The notes under the pieces are model-generated. The model searched no databases. It was not told where the DNA came from and saw nothing but the letters and a program-made list of their open reading frames with translations. From Mesorhabditis belari (Eukaryota; Nematoda; Chromadorea; Rhabditida; Rhabditidae): DNA of 64,000 nt. This document shows, in pieces, positions 14,234-25,400 of the stretch; within the stretch, counting starts at the first letter, position 1, and each line of letters opens with the position of its first letter. Made by a program: the position numbers and the translations under genes. The DNA is taken from positions 434,001 through 498,000 of the forward strand of contig CAUEEP010000022.1 in NCBI GenBank assembly GCA_958450365.1, given 5' to 3'.

Positions 14234-17200
14234 ATGGACACAGAGAAGAACCCATGGCCTCCGCTTGTGCATGAGTATCCGATCGACCATCAAGATGATT
14301 TTGTGCAACATGGAGATGAGGCCGCCGATGAGATTGGACCGCTTGAAGCTGTCAGGATCCGAGAACGACAAGCAAAAAGGTTGAGAAAACTTTAAAATTT
14401 GTCTTGAAGTTGAAAAGCCGTCAAAGCTATAGACTAATCGGCTTTGTCGGGGTTAGGGAACTTTTCAATGGGAAGACAAGCTTCAAATGTTTAGAACTTT
14501 TTTTATTTGGCTGTCCAGAAAGTCTTTTTGTTCCTTTTCGTGCTTGCGTTCAAGAAATAACAAATTCACCAATTAACCTATGGTTTGCTCTAAATAAAAA
14601 GTGTTGATTGTTCAATTTCCCGTCTTTTTAAGTCAATTTGGGTTCAACAAGCAAATTCAAGAGTGAAGGCGTATTTTTCGTAAAAATCTTTAAAAACCTC
14701 TACGAGGAAATTGGCTGAATGAATTTCCCTGAAAATTTGGCTATAGATCTAACTTTTTGTGCTCTATCTTTTATCTATTGACACGAAGATAGGTTTCCTT
14801 AGTTAAAGTGTCTAAACCGCATCATCGAGCCGTCGCCCTTTTTGACTACCCGACTTCAAAAAACAATCCAAACATAAGACATTTAAAACCCGTTTTAATG
14901 TCATTTAGGAGAAAAATAATTGGCCTTTCTAATGAAACAAACCGTAGTTCAATTGGTGCATTTGTTGGTTTTAAATGGAAGCACGAAAATGAACGAAAAG
15001 ACTTTCTGGACAGCCTAATAGAAACAACATTTTTCTATACTTTTTACATATTTTAATAGAAAATTTTTCTAATAAGACCTCTAATTTTTAATTTTTTTCT
15101 CTAATGAGACCAAAGATTAGCTCTAAGTTCTCAAGTTGAATCGCATTCACATTCATTTTCTCGAGATTGTTCTTTCCAATTGAGCTTTTTTTAGTTTCAT
15201 TCGAAAGCGAGAAATTTTTCTATTAATATTTATAGAAAGTAAAAGCAAATGTTATTGCTGAAAAAAGTTATGTGCATTTGAAGCTGGACTACCCATTTAA
15301 AAGCGACCTAAAAAAAGTTTCTAAAAATCGCTCTTAACAAAATTTCTATACGAAAGTTTTAAAGCAAATTAAAAAGCTCTCACATTCAAATCAAAAGATC
15401 ACTTTTTATGTAGTTTATTGTTAGGACAAAAATCTTTATATTGATTCGAAACCAGCACTTTGAGAGATTTCATTCTTGTTTACTTCACCTAGCCATGCGT
15501 CCCCTTTCCTCTTAAGTTCCCACTATTTTCTCAAAAATTGACCAAGAAAAGAAATCCTTTTCGGGAGAATTCGAGAGAATTTTCTTTTCCCTTTTTGCGT
15601 TGTTTGTTTCACAGACAGTTTCCCCCAATTTCCTTCTCTTTTCTCTCTCCTTTCTCACCGATTTCTCCACGTAAAAATAGCCAAAAATTGCCAGACTTTT
15701 CCTGGCTATGACAAAATTTTTGCAACTTTTCTAAAAACCGTCATTTCTTTGTTAAAATGAAGAAGCATGCACATCATCACCATCATCACCCATTTCGGCA
15801 AAGTCCTCGACCGTTGCCTAAACTTTCGATGAGGTTGGATAGGATCACATTATTCTTTCAGTTTAGCTGCTATTTAAATACCACAAGGATTTAGAATTTG
15901 TAGCAAAGCACAGCCAAATTTAGGGCAAGAATTGATCTCAGAAATTTGGGCATAGTGACAGGTCAAAAGTTTAAATGTAAACTTCCATCCAAACTTAATT
16001 CGAGTTCATTCAAATTATCTTAATAAGTTAATTGCCAATTTATGAGTAAAAAGTTAAGTTTTGGAATCTAAAGTCGACCAAATTTCTATATCACTTTGTT
16101 AAAGTGATGGCTTTTCATGCGGTTCTGTTTGTTTGTTTGCACAAGCCATCGCTTGAGTGCTCTCTGCCTTGGAAATAAGCTTTCACTTTAAATGAAGAAT
16201 AGATTTTAAAAATTGTAATCAAATGTAAGCAATGATTTTTCTTTTAGAATGGACTCGATCATTCCAGTGATGGGCCGAGAAGGGGCCAATATTCAGCTCA
16301 ATCTCTACAGGGGAAGAACGGTGGCCGTTTTCACGTCTGGCGGTGATTCTCAAGGTAATACTTACTTCTTACTTATAATTCTTCCTTAATTGCAATTGGT
16401 TATACTTAAAGGATTACACGGTTCAGCTTTTCAATTAAATCAAAATAATGAAACCGTAGAGCTTGTTTGCTTTTTGCTTCTTGAGCTGTACAAAAACCCA
16501 CCGTAAGTATTGTAATAGTACCCCACCCCATAATGAGTTGCGGAGTGTTGCGTAGTCTAGCTTTGAACGCTTTTTTCTCGACACTGGTTTATGCTACAAT
16601 GCGCGCTTAGTTATTAAAAAAATAGCTGAAATTCAGAGCTATTTTTTGATACTAAAGACCCATTTTTGAAAGCCTAGGAGCTTTGAAAAAATGAAATATT
16701 AAAAAATTTCTGCGACTAGGCGACTATTATGGTATTTACGGTAAAGAAACTTGAGCTTTTTTAGGAATGAACAGTGCTGTTCGATCGGTTGTTCGAATGG
16801 GAATCTATCTTGGATGCCGGGTTTATTTCATCAATGAGGGATACCAAGGAATGGTCGACGGTGGAGAGCATATTGGTTAGTTGGCAAATTGGATTTTTGG
16901 TGATAGGCATGGCAAACGAAGCCTTTTTAAGAGCTTATCGACACTTAGAAACGATACTTGACAAGAAACTAGTATCGATAAGTCTAGTCTAGCCTCAAAT
17001 CTATCGGAAAGTATTGATGAATCAAAGAGGTATCGGTAAAGCCTCGTTAGCCAAGTCTAATAATATTCTTATTCCAAACAAACACACTCATTGCTCTAAA
17101 ACAAGTATCTCACATTATCACTTTCATCTTTTTCCAGCTGAGGCTACTTGGAACTCCGTATCGGACATCATTCAAAAAGGAGGCACAATCATTGGATCGG

Positions 17201-20200
17201 CTCGTTGTGCTGATTTTCGTGAACGCGAGGGCAGAAAGAAGGTAATTTTAGTTAAATCCACCCTATAACAACAATTGACCTTTAATCTTTTTTTGTTCCT
17301 TTTCTTGGACAAATCGATATCACGCGTTTCTGAGTTTATGCTGTGATAGCTGGCAAAAAAGAAAACAATTGGTGATTTGGTTGAAAAAAATGAGAGATCA
17401 AAGATTGGTTTGGAAATTGTTATTTATCTAAAAAAACGGTGAAATTGTACAAAATTTTAGGCGGCTTACAACTTGATCTCTCGTGGAATCACGAATTTGG
17501 TGTGCATCGGTGGAGATGGATCGTTGACTGGAGCGAACACTTTCAGAAAAGATTGGCCCGGACTGCTGGAAGAGTTGATCAAAGATGGAACTGTAAGAAA
17601 GATCGCCAACTTTTACCGAAAGCTTCTAGATTTCACAAGAGCTCGCCGATCAACACCCGAACATTCAAATTGTTGGATTGGTTGGGTCGATCGACAACGA
17701 TTTTTGTGGTTGGTTTTGTATTTTATGATCAAAACCCATGGAATTCCGGAATACTCAAGAATGACAATTATTTCTTTTTCAATTTTAGGAACCGATATGA
17801 CAATCGGAACGGACACAGCCTTGCAAAGGATCATTGAAGCGGTGGACGCTGTCGTCAGTACGGCTCAATCACATCAAAGAGCTTTCGTTGTTGAAGTGAG
17901 TAGCCATTACTATATTGACTCTGATAGAAACCGCCCTCCAATAGAAGCCAGGCAGTTCTGGAAATAGCCCAGCCCTGTCTTTCACTTCAACCCTAATCAC
18001 GCCTGACAAATTGTACAGGGTGCGGCAGGATTATTGCAACCACCTCAGGGCAGCAATGTTAGTTCCAGCAACTTTTTAAAAGGAAGTAGTTTTCCCTGTT
18101 TAATATAACTTTAAAAATCAATTGTTAAAGTTTTTGAATTGATTTCTCTGTTATCGGTTTCTATCCGTAAAAAAATATTGGTTGCAATAATCCTGCCACA
18201 CCCTTTAGACTCCAATTTACTGGCTGAGTCAAGGCTCCCAATCCCCTATCTCCCATCAGATTACCCAGCTCTAACTGCAGATGAAAGAGCACTCAGCTAA
18301 CCCTAGATTCTGCCGATTGGAGTTGACCTGATTAGTGGGTGTTCTTGATGAAGAAGGGATCGAAAGTTGGCTTTTATCAGGTATGAAACAGTTGTAACAA
18401 TTTCTGAAAAGTTGGAGTCCAGTTAGAGTAGAGCTATAGCTGACAAAAAGCCAACTTTCGACCATCAAGAACACTCACTAATCAGGTCCAACTTTAACTC
18501 GACCCGGCAGCCAGCTCCGCTCTAGTCCCTAGCCCCACTCGGGAGAACAACTCTGAATCCAACCTCTGGATTCGAGCCGAAAAAAATAGAAGTCACGGCT
18601 TCTATTAGAGACAGTACTGTACTTATCATCTATACCTAAATTAATGTCTTTATTGCACAAATTTCGATTTTTTAGGTGATGGGTCGTCATTGTGGTTACC
18701 TTGCACTTGTGGCTGCTTTGGCGTCAGAAGCCGATTTCTGTTTCATTCCTGAATGGCCACCACCATCCAACTGGAGAGATATCCTCTGCCAGAAACTCTC
18801 GGTGATGAGAGGTGAAGGACAACGGCTGAACATCATTATCGGTACGGTTTGACTCTAGTGAGTCCTGGGGAAGTCAGAAGTTACATGATATCTTTCAGTT
18901 GCGGAGGGTGCAATAGATCGAGACGGAACAGCAATCTCAGCCGACATGGTGAAAGACGTTGTGAGCAAGACGCTCAAGTACGACACCCGAGTCACCGTTT
19001 TGGGTCACGTGCAAAGAGGGAGGACATCCATCAGCTTTCGATCGGATTCTCGGATGTCGAATGGGAGCTGAGGTTGGGTTTAACAATTATAAACTATAAA
19101 TTTCTCGTTTTGTAACTAAAACTCAAAAAAAGTAGCAGTTTGAATTGCTTAAATGTATGTTTTGCTCAATTTGTATCTAATTTTACTATGACTCAATCGC
19201 TAACTCTCAATTATAGGCCGTTCTTGCGCTGATGGAGATGACACCCGAATCCGAACCGTGTGTGATTTCAATTGATGGAAATTCAATGGTAAGAAGATTT
19301 TGAGTACTTGGGTCTTTTTCCCATTCAAAGAAATGCAAATTTGCATGGATAAGAGTTGCAGGAAATCAATCAAGTTCAGTCGTTCTTATCCACATCCCCA
19401 CAAATTTCATTTGTAAATTGCTGAGGTGTATGTAAATTTGCGTCGCGAGAAGTACCGATTTTTGTTTATTTAAATTTCAACTTCAATTCAGGTACGCGTT
19501 CCTTTGATGCAATGTGTCGAGAGAACACAAGCTGTTCAAAAGGCGATGAATGAGAAGGATTGGGAAACTGCAGTTAGACTTCGCGGGAGATCTTTCCAAA
19601 GAAATCTTGACACGTATCGTCTTCTCACCAAGTTGCATCCAGAGAAGGACAACTTGAGTGGAGGTCATCATTTCAACGTGGCCGTCATGAATGTTGGAGC
19701 GCCAGCTGGAGGTGAAAACATCGATTTTTGCTTAAAACTGTGCTTAGAACTGATTGTCAATAAGTGTACAATGGAAAAACGCGATTTGATCACTTAAAAA
19801 GGCAACTTTTTCCGGGGTTTCTTGCCACAGCTTTTCAAGCCCTATCTTTGGTCTATAAAACTGAAAAAGTGCCGTTTGAAGTGGTCAAATCTCGTTTTTT
19901 CCGTTGGACACCTATTGAAAATCAGACGGACAAATGAACAGCTCTAACTGTGATTATCCAGGCATGAATGCGGCTGTTCGGTCTTTCACGCGTATCTCTC
20001 TTTACCATCGTTGCACCGTTTGGGGAATAAACGATTCGTTTGAAGGATTGATGAAAGGAAAGCTGACGGTAGCTTTTGAAAAGCCTTTAAATGGAAATTT
20101 TGATTCTTTCAGGAGTTGAAATGGAGCACGGTGACGAATTGGGTGATGCATGGAGGGTCCTTCCTTGGCACACAGAAGCAACTGCCCACCGCGGAGACGA

Positions 20201-22182
20201 TACCGAAAATCGCGGAAACCCTGAAGAAGTTCAACATCCAAGCATTGCTACTCGTTGGAGGGTTTGAGGTTTGGAGGCCGAATAACAGTCTAGTGAAAAT
20301 AGGAGTGCTTAGGGCGAAATTAGGGCAAAAATTCCAAGTTTCCAGGCCAACCCAAAAACTTTTACTCAATTGCCCCTAAATCCAGCTCAAGCCAAAGCTC
20401 AACCAAGGGAGGATTAGGCAAAATCCGAGATGGAAATTCCAAGCCAAGGCCAATTGAACGCCATTGATTTTGGCTTGGCTTGGCTTGGCTTTGGCTTGAC
20501 TAGCCATTAGACTTGGGAATTTTCGATGTGAACGCCAATAGGCGTGCAACGGAAAAATGGCGCATCTCGGTACATCCAATTTCACTCTGATCTTTTTGAT
20601 TTTGATATCAATTGACGCAGAATTTCATTTTCTATCGATTGGAATCAAAGACAGAAAGAGATCGAAAAATTGGCTAAATTATTGCATTTTTCGTCGGACA
20701 CCTATTGACGTTTACACCAAAATTTCACAGGTCTACTAGCCATGGCTTTTGACTTCTTAGAACAGCCCTCTTGGGCAAGCCAAATATCAAAATTCGAGCC
20801 TTCCGATTGCAGCATCGATCTTTTAGGCATACCATTCTACTTTGATTCTCTCGCAACACAGGGATAAATTCCCGGAACTTCAAATCCCGATGTGTGTCAT
20901 CCCATGCACAATCTCCAACAATGTGCCGGGTAACCGCTCTAGCATTTATCACGGATTAACGTCAAATTTAAGGAACTGTGCTATCTCTGGGCTCGGATAC
21001 GGCTGTGAACGAAATTTGCTCACAAATCGACAAGATCAAACAATCAGCTACGGGAACGAAGCGTCGAGTTTTCATCATTGAGGTGAGGTTGGAAAGCAGC
21101 CAAGAATTTAGTTTTTTTGCTTTAGACAATGGGCGGCTATTGCGGCTATTTGGCGACCGTTTCGGCTATTGGATCGGGAGCGGACAATGCTTACATTTTT
21201 GAGGAGGACTTCACCGTTGAAGATATCATTGAGGATGTGCGGGTGGGTTTTTGGAAGTTTCTGGAATCGGTAATTTTAAAATGCAAAAATTGCAATATTC
21301 AGGTGATCACACAGAAGATGGAGAAAGGCGTTCAGCGGTACTTGATCGTGCGAAACGAGTGCGCCAACAAGAATTACACGACCGAATTCGTGCAGCAGCT
21401 TTTCGCCGAAGAAAGCCACGGAGAGGTGATTTGAAAGAAAAAGCTTTGCTATAAAATTTGCTTTTAGTTCTCAACTCGTATCAATGTTTTGGGACATGCA
21501 CAGCAAGGTGGAAGTCCGACACCATTCGATAGAAATATGGGTCAGTTGATTTGATAAGATCTCTAACGATAAGTTTCAGGCACAAAGTTGGCAGCTCGAG
21601 CCACCGAACACTTGATGACGTTGATGAAACAACAATTCGACGGCAAGAACTCGGCAAATACGTAGGTTGATGTATTCTTTAACCATCCATGAAGGTTTTT
21701 CAGTCCTGATACAGCTGTCCTACTTGGCCTCAATGGAAGAAGAGTTGTCTTCACTCCGGTTGCCGAGTTGGCTGAGGTTTGTTGTTTTGTAAGCATTAAA
21801 ATGGAGAAACATAGTCGGAAAATCCAAAAAGTAGCAATTAAGGATAATTTTTTTTCCTGGTCTTTGACCATTAAATTACGATTTCAAGATAAAACCGAAA
21901 ATTTTTTTGCTCCTAACCCTTCTTTGAACCGGGAAATAATTCGAGAAATGACTACGATATTTTGAAAAGCGTTCTCAGTATAGAATTTTTTACCCAAAAA
22001 ATGAGAATGTAGCTCGGACAAGTACATAATGAACAAATGTTGTTCAGGAAACCGATTTCACACATCGTTTACCCAATCAACAATGGTGGCTCAAATTGCG
22101 TCCCCTTCTTCGCATTTTGGCTAAACACGCGGACACCTATATGACTGAGGCACTCGAGGATTCGGAGGGAGAAGGGATTTAA
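14234..22182 (+). CDS. pfk-1.1: ATP-dependent 6-phosphofructokinase (eukaryotic two-lobed type)
   Basis: Cytosolic glycolytic enzyme that phosphorylates fructose 6-phosphate with ATP. Exon 1 (14234-14379) gives [16 protein letters not shown] and joins in phase to 16248, [13 protein letters not shown]. The N-terminal catalytic lobe follows: [48 protein letters not shown] (catalytic Asp), MGRHCGYLA and LGHVQRGG. The linker and regulatory lobe follow with [47 protein letters not shown] and [16 protein letters not shown]. The C-terminus is [11 protein letters not shown] and the stop TAA. An acceptor-like site ending at 14229 precedes the start. Introns are long and loaded with MITEs. The exon after LLVGGFE begins at 20830 with [10 protein letters not shown]. 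The gene faces gene A tail to tail, 218 bp apart. The symbol is by similarity; a second worm PFK paralogue is possible. Confidence 0.94.
14506..15020. mobile_element. Mariner-like non-autonomous element (family F8) in pfk intron 1
   Basis: The left end GGCTGTCCAGAAAGTC and right end GACTTTCTGGACAGCC are exact inverted repeats, extended by TTTCGTGC/GCACGAAA segments. There is no transposase. A related copy, lacking the left end as far as I can see, lies at 33738-34166 in gene B. Confidence 0.7.
16500..16744. mobile_element. Palindromic MITE, family F2 copy 2 (pfk intron)
   Basis: It shares ATTGTAATAGTACCCCACCC, ATAATGAGTTGCGGAGTGTT and TGGTATTTACGGTA with the copies at 12984 and 52998. Its right end is about 20 bp upstream of the exon encoding GMNSAVRS. 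Confidence 0.75.
18016..18205. mobile_element. Tc1-type MITE in pfk intron
   Basis: The left end CAGGGTGCGGCAGGATTATT and the right end are inverted repeats flanked by TA. The terminal sequence resembles that of the transposase-bearing element at 31280-31820 (CA(G/T)GGTGCGTCATAATTATT), suggesting one superfamily. Confidence 0.75.
18322..18492. mobile_element. Short palindromic MITE in pfk intron
   Basis: GTTGACCTGATTAGTGGGTG at the left pairs with CACTCACTAATCAGGTCCAA at the right, and GAAAGTTGGCTTTT pairs with AAAAGCCAACTTTC further in. It lies about 115 bp from the previous MITE in the same intron. Confidence 0.7.
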
Positions 22183-22400
22183 GAAAATTTCTTTTTTTTT
22201 TCTATATAGGTTTCTTATAGTTAGAATTTAGCGGATTAGTTGTGAATCTGAAAACTTTTCGCTACTTATTGTACTGCTAACACCGATTTTGCCATAATTT
22301 GACTGGTCATGTGTATTTTATCCCATTTTTTAACAGTCCCGAAATGCTTTGTAGTTTTATTTGTATTTTAATAAATGATTTATGAAAAAGTTTCACTTTT

Positions 22401-25400
22401 TTAACCCCGACAAAATCCGCGAACACAACAGTTGCACGAGGCACCGAATTGGGAACGTTGGAAGAATGAAGACATCTGGAATTGGGGAATTTTTGAGTAT
22501 ACTGTAGTAAGAGCACGAAAAAGAATCCGGGCTCCAAAAAGTAAGCACTGAAACGGGGAAAAGACTGTATTTGTCTGATTGTCAATGGGCGTATAGCGGA
22601 AAAACGAGATTTGATCACTTAAAAGAGCTTTTTTTCAGGATTTCTTGAAATATAGAATTTTCGAAAGCTTTATCTTTTGGTCTAAAACCCTTTGACAGGT
22701 CTACTGACAATCAGATCAACAAATGAATAGCGCTAATACAATTTATCGTACTTATCATTTTCCCCGGAATCTACAGTATACCCAAGGATCGAAATCGTCA
22801 TATGATTGGTTTTTTAAAATAAAAGCTCTTCACTTACCCCAAACCAGAAGCTGCTCTGGATCACCGATTGGCAACAACGGGTGCAATCCTGAAAAGAGAA
22901 TTGGGGGAAAGGCTTTTGTGAGATTTGGAAAAGTTTTTGGACATTTTTAAGCAGTATCTAGAAAGTTATTGCTCAGTTATTTCTCAAGAACTCACAAATC
23001 CTCCACCAAATCCACCGCCAAAACCGAAACCGCACGAGCCGCCGCCACCGATTGGCACTTGACGGCAACCTGCAAATGAAAGGCTTTGAAGAAATTCGAT
23101 TTTTGATATTTTGAAAAAACTTTTCTAGCATTCTGTAGTATTGATAAACTATCGTAATCAATTAATCAATAATCAATTTTATCTTATTTTCTGAAGAGTT
23201 CTTGTTTATTCTCGTAAACAAACTTGGTGGACACGACGGGAAATTTGGTGGTGGGAAGCGCGGTGGGAATGGGTTACCGCCGGGGAACTGAAAATTGAGA
23301 TTAGAATCAAAATAGGATTGAAATCAATGAATTGTACCCCTCCTTGATTCGACGGTGGTGGGATTGGCTAAAAATCAAGGGATTTTTCTAAGCTTTATCC
23401 GAGAAAATCACCTGTGGAGGAGAGGGGAGAGGCTGCGGTGGGACTGGTTGAGGCTGGAATTGGGATAAGTTTTCGGGAAATTGCTTGTACTTCCCCAAGA
23501 TCGATGCAACTAGTTTTCTAGCTCTATTAGCAAGGAGATCAGCAAGGAGATCAGCAAGCAGATCAGCAAGCAGATCAGCAAGGTGATCAGCAAGCAGATC
23601 AGCAAGGCGATCAGCAGCAGATCAGCAAGGTGATCAGCAGCAGATCAGCAAGGTGATCAGCAGCAGATCAGCAAGGTGATCAGCAGCAGATCAGCAAGGT
23701 GATCAGCAGCAGATCAGCAAGGTGATCAGCAGCAGATCAACAAGCAGATCAGCAAGGTGATCAGCAGCAGATCAGCAAGGTGATCAGCAGCAGATCAGCA
23801 AGGTGATCAGCAGCAGATCAGCAAGGTGATCAGCAGCAGATCAGCAAGGTGATCAGCAGCAGATCAACAAGCAGATCAGCAAGGTGATCAGCAGCAGATC
23901 AGCAAGGTGATCAGCAGCAGATCAGCAAGGTGATCAGCAGCAGATCAACAAGCAGATCAGCAAGGTGATCAGCAGCAGATCAGCAAGGAGATCAGCAAGC
24001 AGATCAGCAAGGTGATCAGCAGCAGATCAGCAAGGAGATCAGCAAGCAGATCAGCAAGGTGATCAGCAGCAGATCAACAAGCAGCTCAGCAAGCTGAACT
24101 CGATTTTTGCTGGGTTTTCAACGGAAAATTGGTTTTTTCAGATGGGTAGCTATTTGGATTCGGTTTTGAAAGCCTAACTCAGCACTCCATTGTTGCAATC
24201 ATCTCACGCTTTGTTTTAATAGAAAATAGAAATATTTTTCTATAGTGAAGTCTTAAATTTAACGAGAAAAAACTTTCTCTATCTTTTTTATAAAACCTCA
24301 AAGTTTTCAGATTGGCAGGAGTTGCTTGACGGGTTTAGGCTTAGGATTTAACAAAAATTTTAGTGATAATAAACGTTTCAGCGCTTAATTTAATTTAATT
24401 TGGTTACATTTACCTAAAGCTTCAAGATCATTTAACAGAAATTGATAAATTTCGGTTGACACGGTCATCTTTTGAGAAGCCAACGCTTAGACTCATGTGA
24501 AGCAAGGATTCCCAATTATTTTGCTGAATTTAATGTCAATGTTACCATCTAATTTGTTTAATAATGTTTAAAAGGTATTGCAAAGACAAAGAAATGCTCA
24601 ATCTGTTTTCTAGAAATGAAAAGCCGCCAAAAACAAGTGCAACGTCAAGCAACTTCTGACTAACAACTTTGATGGTCTATAAAAAACGATAGAAAAGTCT
24701 TTTCTAGTCAAATCTAAAAATCCAATATAGAAAAATATTTCAATATTCTATTAAAACAAAGCGTGGGATGATTGCACATCTGTGTGTTGAGTTACACTTA
24801 AATATCGAGTCCAGGTTCAATTCAAGTCCAATCATTGAAAACCCTCGACTCTAGGTAGGCCATAAAGTGAAAAGAATTGGCCTTCTATTTCTTTAAAAGT
24901 TAGCCATGAACTGTTCTGGCTTTTCCGAAGACTTTTTGGGTCATTTTGTGAAGCAAGAGTTGTGTTAACTGACCTGTTGTGGTTGTCCACCCATCTGTCC
25001 TCCACTTCCTCCACTTCCACTTCCTCCACCACCACTGTTTGACTTAAATTTAACACTTTTCCTATTCAATTTCCTATTAAGATCTAGAGAATGATCTAGA
25101 GAATGATCTAGGGAAAGATCTAGAGAATGATCTAGGGAATGATCTAGAGAATGATCTAGGGAAAGATCTAGAGAATGATCTAGGGAATGATCTAGGGAAT
25201 GATCTAGGGAATGATCTAGAGAATGATCTAGAGAATGATCTAGAGAATGATCTAGGGAATGATCTAGGGAATGATCTAGGGAATGATCTAGGGAATGATC
25301 TAGGGATCTAAAGCAAAACTTATTAGAGAAAACACTCCAAAATCTCTCTTGATACTTGTCCATCTGTTTAGCGCTTTTATTTATTCAAAATTTGAATCGA

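Noticed and set aside
23519..24083. CRISPR-like array
   Set aside because: Units are contiguous with no unique spacers, and the genome is eukaryotic.
24965..25363. ORF of HSLD repeats
   Set aside because: Translation of the 12-bp GATCTAGGGAAT minisatellite; only the GGSGGQMGGQPQQ part is a plausible exon.
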